Part shown: positions 52,872 to 62,384 of the stretch, one piece after another
Position numbering within the stretch: the stretch's first letter is position 1
Layout: each line of letters begins with the position of its first letter
Translations under genes and position numbers: made by a program
Notes under the pieces: model-generated
Database searches by the model: none
Told to the model about the DNA's origin: nothing
Seen by the model: only the letters and a program-made list of their open reading frames with translations
DNA from: Paraburkholderia sp. FT54
GTDB taxonomy: Bacteria > Pseudomonadota > Gammaproteobacteria > Burkholderiales > Burkholderiaceae
Reading direction: 5' to 3'
Assembly (NCBI RefSeq): GCF_031585635.1
Contig: NZ_CP134195.1
Location: 248,001-312,000, forward strand
Length of the DNA: 64,000 bases

Positions 52872-53124
52872 ATGGGCACCAAAAAACAGTCCCGCGATTA
52901 TAGCCGCCTCGCTGTTCAGCTTTCGGCATGCTTACGGACACTTCTTGCCAGGTCTGCGCGCCGCGCGGGAATGACTTCACTGTAGTCCCTTTGATGGCGT
53001 ACAGGACGTGCGCTGCTCAACGTTAGCCGTTTGGCTGAGTGTCGCGCGGCGGCGCGGCTACGCACAATTGCTCCTCATCACTCGCGGTCGAATGGTTCGT
53101 CGCGTGAGTCAGAGGGAGGACGCT
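52872..53124. promoter_or_regulatory. Divergent mrcA-pilM intergenic region
   Basis: About 250 nt between divergent genes. On the minus strand a perfect TATAAT (52,897-52,902) lies close to the mrcA start, without a good -35. I see no clear pilM promoter. Short open frames in the region are not supported. Confidence 0.4.
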
Positions 53125-54117
53125 ATGGCATTGAAAAGATCTTGGCTTCAGGCAGTGCAACCCGGTGCGCAGCGTTTTGCTGCAGGGATCGATGTCGGTT
53201 CGCAGACCGTGCGTCTGATCGTGCTGAGTCAGCGCGTGCGCTCACCCGGCGCGCTGCATATCGAATACGTGAGCACCGTGCCACTTGTTGCCGGCGCAAT
53301 GGCCGGCAGCGAGATCGCCGACCGTCACGCGGTGGCGCGTGCGTTGCGCGACGCATTCGCCGGACTGCCGCACGCGTGTGCGACACATGCCTTGCGATGC
53401 TCGATGGCGTTGCCCGCATCGGCCACCATGACCACTACCGTGCCGCTCGCGCGGCTTGCCGCGCAGAGCGGTTGTTCGGAAGACGGCGGCCATCAGCTGG
53501 CTGAACTGGAGCCGGCGGTGATGAACGAGGTCGAGCGCATTGCCGGCCTGGAGCGACATGCTCTCGCCGTCGACTGGTATGTCGACGAAGCGTATTCGCC
53601 GGTCCGCTCCATCACCATTGCCGCCACCGCGCGGCAACATCTCGAAGCGCGAATCGAATGCGCGGCGCTTGCCGGCATCTCGCTCACCGCCATCGACGGT
53701 GAGCCGCATGCCGCATTGCGCGCCATGCGCTACGCGGCGAGTTACGAACTCGATCCGCACGAGCCGTATGTCGCGTTGTGGATCGGTACGGATGGCGTGT
53801 ACGGCTGGCGGATCGTTGACGACATCATCGCCCGCGAGATGCGCTATCCGGCACCGGAGCACACTGATCTTGCCGATGCATTGCGCGACCTGGCGCACGG
53901 TCCGGAACTCGACTGCGCGTTGGTGTGCGGCGAGGTCGATCTGCTCGACGGCGTCGGTTTCTCGACCGCGGATATCGCGGACGTGTTGAGCTGCACGGTG
54001 CTGCCATTCGAATGCGCGGCGCTGGGCGGCCTCGTTCGACCGCTGGACGATTCGCTGTTGCACGAGCCGTCCGGCGCGGTCGCGTTCGGGCTTGCATTGC
54101 GTGGAGTGCTCGAATGA
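53125..54117 (+). CDS. pilM: PilM-like type IV pilus/competence assembly ATPase-fold protein
   Basis: A 330-aa actin-fold protein of the PilM family. The phosphate-binding loop AAGIDVGSQTVRLIVLS is at about 19-35, and a second nucleotide region near ALWIGTDGVYG (about 214-224). PilM binds the PilN N-terminus on the cytoplasmic face and links the pilus machinery. The ATG at 53,125 follows gagga; an open frame from 53,008 runs too far upstream. Sequence similarity appears low, so a ComM/HofM-type name is also possible. Confidence 0.85.
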   Translation: MALKRSWLQAVQPGAQRFAAGIDVGSQTVRLIVLSQRVRSPGALHIEYVSTVPLVAGAMAGSEIADRHAVARALRDAFAGLPHACATHALRCSMALPASATMTTTVPLARLAAQSGCSEDGGHQLAELEPAVMNEVERIAGLERHALAVDWYVDEAYSPVRSITIAATARQHLEARIECAALAGISLTAIDGEPHAALRAMRYAASYELDPHEPYVALWIGTDGVYGWRIVDDIIAREMRYPAPEHTDLADALRDLAHGPELDCALVCGEVDLLDGVGFSTADIADVLSCTVLPFECAALGGLVRPLDDSLLHEPSGAVAFGLALRGVLE

Positions 54118-54833
54118 CGGGCGGCCTGTTGCACGCGGCCGCCTCCGACAGTCGAGCAACGGTACGCGGCACACGCTTCGCGCGATCGTGGCTCGGCGGT
54201 TTCAATCTGCTGCCTTACCGGCAACGCAATGCGCGGCTCGCGCGCCAGCGACGCGTACTCGAATGGATTGCCGCGGTCTGCGCCGGTTGCGTCGCCGTCT
54301 TCGCATTGGCCGGCTGGCAGGCAATCGAAAGGGCGCGCTTCGATGCGCAGCGCGTGTCGATCGAACACACGCTCACGCAACTATCAGCGCCGCTCGCGGA
54401 GCACGCGGCACTGCTGAGCTCGCGCGACGAACAGCGCCGGAACGCGGCGCGCTCAAAGAGCCTGTCCGAACCGCTCACGCATCTACGCGACTTGCTCGAT
54501 GCGTTGAGCTTCGAGCCGGGCGACGGCGTGGTGTTGCAGCAGTTGCGCCAGCGTGTGGACGAGACCGAGTTGCAGGCGACATCGCGTGGACATCTCGCCT
54601 CGGCCGAGTGGCTCAAGCGTCTGAGTGCGATCCGCGGCGTGAAGGGGGCGGAGGTGAGCGACCTGCATCGCTCGGCTTCACGCGGTGGCATGGCTACGGA
54701 GGCGAGCATCGGTGGTCCGGTCGAATTCGGTGCGCATCTGCGCTGGAACGAGCCGGCGCAAAAAGCGGCCCGTCCGGCCGGGTCCACGGCGCAGCGTCCT
54801 GTGAAGTCTGAACAATCAAGAGGTGCGAAATGA
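54114..54833 (+). CDS. pilN: PilN-like type IV pilus assembly protein
   Basis: A 239-aa bitopic membrane protein. The N-terminal FNLLPYRQRNARL (about 30-42) is the PilN motif that binds PilM. A membrane helix follows (about 51-69), then a coiled-coil region and a ferredoxin-like periplasmic domain. Its ATG overlaps the pilM stop (ATGA), and its stop overlaps the next gene. An open frame from 53,925 is in front of the real start and lies inside pilM. Confidence 0.88.
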   Translation: MTGGLLHAAASDSRATVRGTRFARSWLGGFNLLPYRQRNARLARQRRVLEWIAAVCAGCVAVFALAGWQAIERARFDAQRVSIEHTLTQLSAPLAEHAALLSSRDEQRRNAARSKSLSEPLTHLRDLLDALSFEPGDGVVLQQLRQRVDETELQATSRGHLASAEWLKRLSAIRGVKGAEVSDLHRSASRGGMATEASIGGPVEFGAHLRWNEPAQKAARPAGSTAQRPVKSEQSRGAK

Positions 54834-55762
54834 GTACGACCTTTGTCGAGTTCGGCGGCGCGGCAAGCGCGCGGCTTTCTCTACCCCATTGGATGAAACG
54901 CATGCGTGTGCCGCTCGATGCATGGAGCCGGCGCCGCCGCTGGCTTGTCGCCTTGCTGATTGCCGCACTGGTGTTCAGCCTTGGCGCGCACGGCTGGGTT
55001 GTGGCCGATCTCGGTGGTGTCGAAGCGAGCCGGGCGGCGTTGGAAGCCGGTAGCCTGCGTCTTGCCAATGCGCGGCGTTCGCTTGCGCAATTGCCCGCGC
55101 TGCGCCGTGAGGCTGCCGCCGTGCCGGTTGCTGCGTCGGCCGCGCGTTCATCCGGGCCGTGGAGTTCCGCCGACGACGTGCGCATCGTCTCCGAACTGGC
55201 TGCGCAAAATAGCGTCGCGTTGCTGGCGGTGGAACCCGGCGCGGTCAACGGCGCGGGCGTTGAAAGCATGCGTCCGCTGCAACTGATCGCGCGCACGGAT
55301 TTCATTCACCTGATGGCGTTTCTGCGCGGACTGTCCGAACTGCCGGTGCTGATCGTGCCCGTCGATGTGGCCGTCAAGCGGGATGCTGCGGCGCTGTCGG
55401 TGAGCGCCACGCTGCACGTGTTCGACGCGCTGCGGCCGGCGCCATCGACAAGCTCCGCGGACGCTTTCGCCGACGACAGCCTCGATTCGGACGACGATGA
55501 AAACATTGTCTTCTTCGATCCGTTTTCGCAGACGCAGATGCAGGCTGCCGGCGCTCTGTCCGATGTCTCGCAGCTTCGTCTGGTCGGATTGCTGCGCGAT
55601 CGCACGCGTGGGCTCGCGCTGCTCGATACACCGGACGGTGTGACGACCGTCGGATCCGGACAGCGGATTGGAGCCGAGCGAGTCACGAAGCTGGATGCGT
55701 CCGGCATTACGCTCGCGAAGGACGGCGCGACGCGCATGCTGGCGCTGACGGAGGCTTCCTGA
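54830..55762 (+). CDS. pilO: PilO-PilP-like fusion protein
   Basis: A 310-aa product. The first part has a short cytoplasmic stretch, a membrane helix (about 29-50), a heptad-like segment and a ferredoxin-like domain, all as in PilO. From about residue 240 it has LRLVGLLRDRTRGLALLDTP, then VTTVGSGQRIGAERVTKLD and ITLAKDG, which is the PilP beta-sandwich pattern. A separate pilP gene is absent and pilQ starts at the overlapping ATG, so one gene seems to supply both roles. PilP is normally a lipoprotein; here it would be tethered by the PilO helix. Confidence 0.75.
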   Translation: MSTTFVEFGGAASARLSLPHWMKRMRVPLDAWSRRRRWLVALLIAALVFSLGAHGWVVADLGGVEASRAALEAGSLRLANARRSLAQLPALRREAAAVPVAASAARSSGPWSSADDVRIVSELAAQNSVALLAVEPGAVNGAGVESMRPLQLIARTDFIHLMAFLRGLSELPVLIVPVDVAVKRDAAALSVSATLHVFDALRPAPSTSSADAFADDSLDSDDDENIVFFDPFSQTQMQAAGALSDVSQLRLVGLLRDRTRGLALLDTPDGVTTVGSGQRIGAERVTKLDASGITLAKDGATRMLALTEAS

Positions 55763-57519
55763 TGAGACTGGTTGAGCCATTCCCGATTGCATCTTCGAGT
55801 GTCGATACGCGTGCGTCTCTTCGCCTGAAAGTGTGTCTTGGCCTGTATGTCGGCATGACGCTGAGCGGTGGTATCGCGCAGGCTTCGACGCCATCGACGC
55901 CGCCGCTGCCGCCGCTGCCAGCCTACATGCCGTTCGACGACGCGGTTTCGCCGCGCGATGCCCCATACGGCGCGCCGCCGCTGTCGCGCGACGTCTCCAC
56001 TGAAGTGCCCAATCCGTTTCGCCGAGATTCCGCGGACGATCCAGAAGTATTGCGCGCGAGCGCGACGGCGGCCAATACTCGCGCGGACGAACCCGCCGCC
56101 GACGGCGTCGACGGCTCGCTGCCGTTGCGAAGGCAATCTGCCGCTCCGGCTCCCGCCGATGCTGACGCCGACGGCGCCGTCCCGCTGCGAAGGCAATCCG
56201 CCGCTGCGGCGCGCGGCGATGCCACCGACGCCGTCGCGCTCGAAGGTCCACCCGTGCCGCTGCCGCCGCTCGCGCGTCTGAGCAACACGCCGCGCAGTGC
56301 CGCCGACGCGGGCCTCGCCCCCGACGACAAACCGATCTCGCTGCATTTCCAGCGTGCGGAACTCGGCGCCGTCCTCAACGCGTTCGCCGGATTCACCGGA
56401 TTGAACATCGTTGCGAGCGAGAGAGTGCGCGGCGCCGTCTCGCTACGGCTCGACAAGGTGCCGTGGCGCACCGCGTTCGACACCTTGCTCGACGTCAACG
56501 GCCTGGCGATGGAGCGACACGGCAACGTGATCTGGGTTGCGCCGATTGCGGATCTGGCCGCGCGCGAGCGGCAGCGCTTCGAAGCGCACGCCCGGGCCGC
56601 CGAACTCGAGCCGCTTGCCAGCCGCACGTTCGAACTGCACTACGCGCATGCCGAGGACGTCAGGCGTCTGCTGACCGGTTCGGGCGCCCAGCGCGTACTG
56701 TCGAAGCGCGGTGCCGCGACGGCCGATCCGCGCACCAATCTGCTGTTCGTGACCGACCTGGAAGGGCGCCTCGTGCAGATTGCGGCGCTGCTCGCCTCGG
56801 TTGATCGGCCGACGCGGCAGGTGCTGATCGAAGCGCGTATCGTCGAGGGCGAGCATGGTTTTTCGCGCAATCTCGGCGTGAAGCTGTCCATGGCGGGCAC
56901 GAACGCCGACGACACCGCGAAAGGATTGACCTCCGCCGGCTACGATCTGTCGGCACGCCCGATCTCCGGCTTCGACGCCGCGACCGCCGGCCTGACCCTG
57001 TTCGCCGCCGGCGCGACGCGGCTGCTGAACATCGAGCTGAGCGCGCTCGAAGCGCAGGGGCGCGGCGAAATCGTCTCGAGTCCGCGCGTGGTCACGGCCG
57101 ACCGGATGAAAGCGGTCGTCGAGCAGGGCACCGAGCTGCCGTATCAGGCGAAAGTGGGGCAGGGCGTGTCGGGCGTGCAGTTTCGCCGCGCCACGCTCAA
57201 ACTGGAGGTTGAGCCGCAGATCATGCCGGACGGCCGGGTAGTGCTCGACCTCGACGTCGCCAAGGACAGCGTCGGCGAACAGACCGACGCCGGGCCCGCG
57301 ATCAACACCAAACACGTGCAAACGCGCGTCGAAGTCGAGGATGGTGGTACGGTGTCGATCGGCGGAATTTACGCGACCGACGACCGGGACGATGTGACGC
57401 GGGTGCCGCTCCTGGGCAAAATACCGGTTTTAGGTGCGCTGTTCCGCCATCGGGCCCATCGCGACCAGCGCAGCGAACTGGCTGTCTTTATCACGCCGCG
57501 CGTCGTTCAGACAAATTAG
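55762..57519 (+). CDS. pilQ: PilQ-like secretin
   Basis: A 585-aa outer-membrane secretin of type IV pili or DNA uptake. It has a signal peptide (about 22-42) and a Pro/Ala-rich linker with two 20-aa repeats (PLRRQSAA, near 122-129 and 142-149). An N-domain follows (about 190-260), and then the secretin core with VDRPTRQVLIEARIVEG (about 350) and VPLLGKIPVLGALFR near the end. It is shorter than many PilQ proteins and has no AMIN domain that I can see. Overlaps the previous gene by one base. Confidence 0.9.
   Translation: MRLVEPFPIASSSVDTRASLRLKVCLGLYVGMTLSGGIAQASTPSTPPLPPLPAYMPFDDAVSPRDAPYGAPPLSRDVSTEVPNPFRRDSADDPEVLRASATAANTRADEPAADGVDGSLPLRRQSAAPAPADADADGAVPLRRQSAAAARGDATDAVALEGPPVPLPPLARLSNTPRSAADAGLAPDDKPISLHFQRAELGAVLNAFAGFTGLNIVASERVRGAVSLRLDKVPWRTAFDTLLDVNGLAMERHGNVIWVAPIADLAARERQRFEAHARAAELEPLASRTFELHYAHAEDVRRLLTGSGAQRVLSKRGAATADPRTNLLFVTDLEGRLVQIAALLASVDRPTRQVLIEARIVEGEHGFSRNLGVKLSMAGTNADDTAKGLTSAGYDLSARPISGFDAATAGLTLFAAGATRLLNIELSALEAQGRGEIVSSPRVVTADRMKAVVEQGTELPYQAKVGQGVSGVQFRRATLKLEVEPQIMPDGRVVLDLDVAKDSVGEQTDAGPAINTKHVQTRVEVEDGGTVSIGGIYATDDRDDVTRVPLLGKIPVLGALFRHRAHRDQRSELAVFITPRVVQTN
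56101..56220 (+). repeat. Tandem 60-bp repeat inside pilQ
   Basis: Two adjacent 60-bp units (56,101-56,160 and 56,161-56,220) share gcgaaggcaatc and nearby codons and encode similar 20-aa blocks with PLRRQSAA. It is an in-frame duplication in the linker between signal peptide and secretin domains. Confidence 0.8.
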
Positions 57520-57541
57520 GGGCATGCTGCCGCCGCTTGCG

Positions 57542-57620
57542 AGAAAACGAGGGCTGGCCCTCCAGGTTTTCTTTCCCTCCGGGGAGCCGGGCGCGCAGCG
57601 ACAGGGCTGGAGGCGCTCTC
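57542..57620 (+). repeat. Structured element, copy B (upstream of aroK)
   Basis: Copy of the element at 42,069-42,145. Arms agaaaac/gttttct (57,542-57,548 with 57,566-57,572) enclose gaggg/ccctc (57,549-57,562), then tccc/ggga (57,574-57,585), a GC-rich third part and the same gctctc-like end. Several bases differ from copy A but the inner stem is kept by paired changes. It lies 83 nt before aroK in the same orientation. Confidence 0.6.
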
Positions 57621-57702
57621 GAGCGGCGCGCAGGCTCGACAAGGCAGCCGCTTTGCCAGTAAGCTGCGGCACGAACCATACCGGATTAGCCAGAGGACAC
57701 CG

Positions 57703-58254
57703 TTGCAAGCGCGGGACGCACACGCCAATGTATTTTTTGTAGGGCTCATGGGGGCAGGAAAAACCACCGTGGGCCGGGCCATTGCGCGCCGTCTCGATCG
57801 CCCGTTCTTCGATTCCGACCATGAAATCGAGGCGCGCACGGGCGCGCGCATCCCGGTGATCTTCGAGCTGGAGGGCGAGGCGGGCTTTCGCGAGCGCGAA
57901 GCGAGCGTGATTTCCGATCTCACCGGGCGCGACAATATCGTGCTCGCGACGGGCGGCGGCGCGATACTGCTGCCGGAAAACCGTGAGGCGCTGCAAAATC
58001 GCGGGGTGGTGATCTATCTGCGCGCCAATCCGCACGACCTGTGGCTGCGCACCCGGCGCGACAAAAATCGCCCGCTTTTGCAGACCGAAGACCCCAAAGC
58101 GCGCCTCGAAGCACTCTACGAAGTGCGCGACCCGTTGTACCGGGAATGCGCGCACTTCGTGATCGAAACCGGCCGGCCCTCGGTCAACGGACTCGTCAAC
58201 ATGGTTCTGATGCAGCTCGAGATGGCCGGCGTCGCCAAACATCCTGCGTCATAA
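57703..58254 (+). CDS. aroK: Shikimate kinase
   Basis: Shikimate kinase (183 aa) phosphorylates shikimate in the aromatic amino acid pathway. The P-loop is GLMGAGKTT (about 14-22). [11 protein letters not shown] (about 41-51) and the substrate loop GGGAI (about 86-90) follow; [12 protein letters not shown] is the lid. Start is TTG at 57,703 with gagga seven to twelve bases upstream; no in-frame ATG precedes the P-loop. Its stop overlaps an ATG used or adjacent to aroB. Confidence 0.95.
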   Translation: MQARDAHANVFFVGLMGAGKTTVGRAIARRLDRPFFDSDHEIEARTGARIPVIFELEGEAGFREREASVISDLTGRDNIVLATGGGAILLPENREALQNRGVVIYLRANPHDLWLRTRRDKNRPLLQTEDPKARLEALYEVRDPLYRECAHFVIETGRPSVNGLVNMVLMQLEMAGVAKHPAS

Positions 58255-58262
58255 TGGACCGT

Positions 58263-59339
58263 ATGATTACCGTCAACGTCGAACTGGGCGAACGCGCCTA
58301 CCCCATCCATATCGGTGCCGATCTGATCGGCCAGACCGCGCTGTTCGCGCCGCATATCGCCGGCAGCTCGGTCACCATCGTCACCAATACGACCGTCGAC
58401 CCGCTGTACGGCGACAAGCTGCGCGCCGCGCTGGCGCCGCTCGGCAAACAGGTGTCCACGGTCGTGTTGCCGGACGGCGAGGCGTACAAGAACCTCGAAA
58501 CCCTGAACCTGATTTTCGACGCGCTGCTCGGCGCCAAGGCCGATCGCAAGACTACCCTGATCGCATTGGGCGGCGGCGTGATCGGTGACATGACGGGTTT
58601 TGCGGCCGCCTGCTACATGCGCGGCGTGCCCTTCATTCAGGTGCCGACCACGTTGCTGTCGCAGGTCGATTCGTCGGTGGGCGGCAAGACGGGCATCAAT
58701 CACCCGCTCGGCAAGAACATGATCGGCGCGTTCTACCAGCCGCAGGCCGTGATTGCCGATATCGGCGCGCTGCGCACGCTGCCGGCGCGTGAACTGGCGG
58801 CTGGCGTCGCCGAAGTGATCAAGACCGGTGCCATCGCCGACGTGGGTTTCTTCAACTGGATCGAAGCCAATATTGAAGCGTTGAACCGCTGCGAACCCGA
58901 AGCACTGGCCGAGGCAGTCAAGCGGTCGTGCGAAATCAAGGCGTCGGTGGTCGCGCAGGATGAGCGCGAAGGCGGCCTGCGCGCCATCCTCAATTTCGGC
59001 CACACCTTCGGCCATGCGATCGAAGCCGGCCTCGGCTACGGCGAATGGCTGCACGGCGAGGCGGTCGGCTGCGGGATGGTGATGGCGGCGGATCTGTCCG
59101 TGCGCATGGGCTATCTCGACGAAGCGGCGCGCAAGCGTCTGGTCGACGTGATCGTCGCCGCGCATTTGCCGACCCGGGCGCCCGCGCTCGGTGACGCGCG
59201 CTATGTCGAACTCATGCGGGTCGACAAGAAGGCGGAAGCCGGCGCGATCAAATTCATTCTGCTGAAGCGTTTCGGTGAGACGCTGATCACCCAGGCGCCC
59301 GACGCCGAGGTGCACGCCACGCTGGCCGCCGCCGTCTGA
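58263..59339 (+). CDS. aroB: 3-dehydroquinate synthase
   Basis: AroB (358 aa) turns DAHP into 3-dehydroquinate with NAD and zinc. [21 protein letters not shown] (shown in part, about 101-120) binds [23 protein letters not shown] is the active site, and zinc ligands include Glu in AEVIK and His in [11 protein letters not shown]. The ATG at 58,263 gives [15 protein letters not shown]; an ATG at 58,254 overlapping aroK is also possible (361 aa). aroK-aroB is a standard pair. Confidence 0.96.
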   Translation: MITVNVELGERAYPIHIGADLIGQTALFAPHIAGSSVTIVTNTTVDPLYGDKLRAALAPLGKQVSTVVLPDGEAYKNLETLNLIFDALLGAKADRKTTLIALGGGVIGDMTGFAAACYMRGVPFIQVPTTLLSQVDSSVGGKTGINHPLGKNMIGAFYQPQAVIADIGALRTLPARELAAGVAEVIKTGAIADVGFFNWIEANIEALNRCEPEALAEAVKRSCEIKASVVAQDEREGGLRAILNFGHTFGHAIEAGLGYGEWLHGEAVGCGMVMAADLSVRMGYLDEAARKRLVDVIVAAHLPTRAPALGDARYVELMRVDKKAEAGAIKFILLKRFGETLITQAPDAEVHATLAAAV

Positions 59340-59409
59340 GTCTCGCGGGCATCCAGCAACGCAGCACGCACCAGCGTCACGAGGCGCCGCCCATGTTTCG
59401 GAGAACCCG

Positions 59410-60615
59410 GTGACTGACAGGCGCAGCGACGATGTAAAGCATGAACCGGCGGCAGGCGCGGCGACGATCGGTGTGCCTTCGCAGGACGCACTCGAAGCGC
59501 ACCTCGCGCCGTACGCGGCGCATTCCGCGCAGTCGCGCGGCCGCCGCTATCCGGAAGCCGCCCCCAGCGCGCGCACAGAATTTCAGCGAGACCGCGACCG
59601 CATCGTCCATTCGACGGCATTCCGCCGGCTCGAGTACAAGACTCAGGTGTTCGTGAACCACGAGGGCGACCTGTTTCGCACGCGTCTGACTCACAGTCTG
59701 GAGGTCGCGCAGATCGCGCGGTCGGTCGCGCGTAATCTGCGGGTGAACGAAGACCTCGTCGAAGCCATATCGCTCGCTCACGACCTGGGCCATACGCCTT
59801 TCGGCCATGCCGGGCAGGACGCGCTCAATGAATGCATGCGCGAGCATGGCGGCTTCGAGCACAATCTGCAAAGCCTGGCGGTCGTCGACGATCTGGAGGA
59901 GCACTACGGCGCGTTCAACGGCCTGAACCTCTGCTTCGAAACGCGTGAGGGGATTTTGAAGCACTGCTCGCGCGAGAACGCGCGGCGGCTCGGGGCCTTG
60001 GGCGAGCGCTTTCTCGAAGGGCGGCAACCGTCCATCGAGGCGCAGATCGCGAACGTTGCCGACGAGATCGCGTACAACAACCACGATGTCGACGACGGTT
60101 TGCGTTCGGGCCTGCTCACTGTGGAGCAGCTCTCCGAAGTGGAGTTGTGGCAGGTGCACTACGAGGCGGCGCGCAGCGACTTTCCGCGGATCGAAGGGCG
60201 CAGGCTCATTCACGAAACGGTGCGCCGCATCATCAACACGCTTATCGTCGATCTGATCGATACGACCAAGCTGAATCTGGACCGCCACGCGCCGGCGTCG
60301 CTGGACGCTGTGCGCCTATCGCCCGCGCTCGTCGCGCATAGCGACGCGACTGCCGCGCAGGCCGCGGCACTCAAGCGCTTTCTGTTCAAGAATCTGTATC
60401 GTCATTACCGCGTGATGCGCATGGCCAACAAGGCGAGGCGTGTCGTCGCCGGTCTGTTCGACGCGTTCACTGACGATCCGCGGCTCTTGCCGCCGGGCTA
60501 TCAATCGACGGACGCAACCCAGCAACCGCGTCTGATCGCCCACTACATCGCGGGCATGACGGATCGCTATGCGGTCAAGGAATACCAGCGGCTGTTTGTG
60601 ATCGACGACAACTGA
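59410..60615 (+). CDS. Deoxyguanosinetriphosphate triphosphohydrolase-like protein
   Basis: A 401-aa HD-domain hydrolase of the Dgt family, which removes triphosphate from dNTPs. The metal-binding residues are in [19 protein letters not shown] (His, about 96) and [15 protein letters not shown] (HD pair, about 118-130). A further Asp lies in [16 protein letters not shown] at 59,410 is the start, 70 bp after aroB. The first 45 residues are variable. Substrate specificity cannot be read from sequence, so it is called Dgt-like. Confidence 0.93.
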   Translation: MTDRRSDDVKHEPAAGAATIGVPSQDALEAHLAPYAAHSAQSRGRRYPEAAPSARTEFQRDRDRIVHSTAFRRLEYKTQVFVNHEGDLFRTRLTHSLEVAQIARSVARNLRVNEDLVEAISLAHDLGHTPFGHAGQDALNECMREHGGFEHNLQSLAVVDDLEEHYGAFNGLNLCFETREGILKHCSRENARRLGALGERFLEGRQPSIEAQIANVADEIAYNNHDVDDGLRSGLLTVEQLSEVELWQVHYEAARSDFPRIEGRRLIHETVRRIINTLIVDLIDTTKLNLDRHAPASLDAVRLSPALVAHSDATAAQAAALKRFLFKNLYRHYRVMRMANKARRVVAGLFDAFTDDPRLLPPGYQSTDATQQPRLIAHYIAGMTDRYAVKEYQRLFVIDDN

Positions 60616-60635
60616 GCGGCGCGGCCCGAGGGCGC

Positions 60636-60730
60636 GCCGGCCCTGACGGCCGGCGAACCGGCGCCGGTGGGAGGCGTCGGTTCAAAGCACTTGCAGCAAC
60701 CGCTGGTCCGCCGGCGCGTCCCGCGCCGGC
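60636..60730. other. GC-rich hairpins between dGTPase-like gene and DUF883 gene
   Basis: Two perfect stems, gccggcc/ggccggc (60,636-60,642 with 60,648-60,654) and gccggcgcg/cgcgccggc (60,710-60,718 with 60,722-60,730). Neither has a T run. They lie between convergent genes and may help termination, probably with Rho. Confidence 0.5.
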
Positions 60731-60740
60731 GCGCCTGTGA

Positions 60741-61121
60741 TTAGCGCAACCGCGACGCGAACAACGCGCCCGCGATCAACGCGACGCCGCCGACGATCGC
60801 AATCGTCTGCCACGGATTCTCATGCACGTAATCGTCGGCATCGGCGACCGCCACTTGGGCGCGTTCACGTACGGCTTCGCGCGTATCGTTCAAGCGAGAG
60901 CGCGCTACCTCGAGTTGCTTGCGAAGTTTGCTGCGCAATGCCACCGCGTCCGCCTGGGTGCCATCCGCCAGCGTGGATTCAAGTTCCGACATTAGCGTGC
61001 GCAGTTCGCCTGCGATATCTTCGGCCGCATGGCGGCTATGGCGAGCGATACGCCGCGCACGGCGGCTGGTGCTGGTCCAGGATTCGCCGAGGGCGTCTCG
61101 CGTATTCGGAAGTGCAGTCAT
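60741..61121 (-). CDS. DUF883 (ElaB/YqjD/YgaM-type) membrane-anchored protein
   Basis: A 126-aa protein with a charged, helical N-terminal part (about 15-100) and a C-terminal membrane segment NPWQTIAIVGGVALIAGALF (about 102-121) ending in ASRLR. This is the DUF883 pattern; E. coli ElaB and YqjD are stress-linked tail-anchored proteins, and YqjD binds ribosomes. ATG at 61,121 is chosen; an earlier ATG at 61,154 gives an extra 11 residues. Confidence 0.85.
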   Translation of the reverse strand: MTALPNTRDALGESWTSTSRRARRIARHSRHAAEDIAGELRTLMSELESTLADGTQADAVALRSKLRKQLEVARSRLNDTREAVRERAQVAVADADDYVHENPWQTIAIVGGVALIAGALFASRLR

Positions 61122-61375
61122 GGTCGCTCCGTCGATGAAGTGAAAGGGTCCCACGCGTTGTCACAAAGACGCAGATTCACGTCGCGACGTGGGAAACACC
61201 ATGCGAACGCAACTTCGGTGCCAAACCCCGCGAGCCCCATCCGCCGTGGCTCGGCCGCACATTTATCAGCAGATATTGCACTGCCTCGCGCGATTCCGGG
61301 TCAAATTTACAAACGCTGACGGCTGGCCGGCGCGTGGCTTCATGAGCCCTGAACCGGCCTCCGCGAAGCGCACAG
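61122..61375. other. Intergenic region with no supported gene
   Basis: About 250 nt between the DUF883 start and the ompW terminator. Small open frames exist but lack an RBS or recognisable protein. It should contain the DUF883 promoter, but I do not see a clear one. Confidence 0.5.
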
Positions 61376-61413
61376 GAAAATAAAAACGCCGTCATTGGAT
61401 GCATGACGGCGTT
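61376..61413 (-). terminator. Rho-independent terminator of ompW
   Basis: On the minus strand, an 11-bp stem (61,403-61,413 with 61,385-61,395), 7-nt loop and tttttatttt. It lies about 60 nt after the ompW stop. Confidence 0.88.
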
Positions 61414-61471
61414 GTCCAAGCCACGAAAATTCGACTACCCTAACTCTACGGCCCCTAATTTTCTCGAAGCG

Positions 61472-62197
61472 TTAGAAACGGTAACCGATGTTGACGTAGG
61501 TAACGATCGGGTTCAGCTTGATCTTGGTTTGCGATTGCACGTTCAGCGTGCCGACTGGCGTGTTCGCCGCAGTGTTCAGCTTGGCGGTCGTGCTGAGCGG
61601 CAGGTACGAAACGGAAAAGCCCGCGAACCAGTGCTGGTTGAAGGCATAGGTGAAACCGGCATTAAACACCGGCTCCCACGAACTATCCGTAGAGACGCTG
61701 GTCGGACCATGCAGTACGTTTGCCTCGAATGCGCTGTTGGTGATCTTTTCGTCGGTGAACCAGATGCGGCTCACACCAATGCCAAGATATGGGCGGAACG
61801 TGGCAGTCGGGGCGTTGAAGTAGTACTTGAACAGCAGAGTCGGGCTCCACTGTTTTGCCTGGCCGAGCTTGCCGAATTGGGCGAGGCTGCCTGAACCTTC
61901 GAGGTCGAATGAAGGCGGGATGCCAATCGCGAATTCGGTTGCGATGTGGTCGGTGATGAAGTAGCCGGCAGTGAAGCCGAGGGTATCGGCTGAACCGAGT
62001 GTTGCGCCGGTGTTGGCTTCGGTGATGTTGGTCGGGCTGCCGCCAATGCTTGTCACTTTCAACGGTTGGCTGCTCGATTGAGGCGCAAGATGGAACCAGC
62101 CTGATGTGACGAAAAAGCTACCGGCCGATTGCGCATGCGCTGCCGTTGTCATGCAGGCTAGCGCCGCGATCCCCGTTACGGCCTGTTTTAATTTCAT
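61472..62197 (-). CDS. ompW: OmpW family outer membrane protein
   Basis: A 241-aa small beta-barrel. A signal peptide MKLKQAVTGIAALACMTTAAHA is followed by GSFFVTSGWFHLAPQSS, TLGFTAGYFITDHIATEF (about 80-97) and the C-terminal INIGYRF-like end (VTYVNIGYRF), typical of OmpW. These proteins form narrow channels for hydrophobic molecules and respond to stress and iron in several species. The ATG at 62,197 follows ggaggagcac; an ATG 19 codons earlier is less likely. Confidence 0.92.
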   Translation of the reverse strand: MKLKQAVTGIAALACMTTAAHAQSAGSFFVTSGWFHLAPQSSSQPLKVTSIGGSPTNITEANTGATLGSADTLGFTAGYFITDHIATEFAIGIPPSFDLEGSGSLAQFGKLGQAKQWSPTLLFKYYFNAPTATFRPYLGIGVSRIWFTDEKITNSAFEANVLHGPTSVSTDSSWEPVFNAGFTYAFNQHWFAGFSVSYLPLSTTAKLNTAANTPVGTLNVQSQTKIKLNPIVTYVNIGYRF

Positions 62198-62384
62198 ATG
62201 TGCTCCTCCAAAAAAGGCCCGCTCATTATGACTACAACGTTTGAAACAAACCATACGCGGCGGCTAGAGCTTTCTCCCTAAGCTCCGCGCGGTTTCTGGC
62301 TCTGCCGCGCCGCGCCGAACCTTGGGCGCGTGCAGTTCTTCGGACCTTCGGGTATGTACCAACGCGACTATTGGATACTCCAGC

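Noticed and set aside
53008..53124. N-terminal extension of pilM
   Set aside because: In frame but Arg-rich and not PilM-like; the ATG at 53,125 has a strong gagga RBS and the expected N-terminus.
61403..61894. 163-codon plus-strand open frame over ompW
   Set aside because: It is antisense to a clear OmpW gene and its start lies in the ompW terminator region; no recognisable protein.
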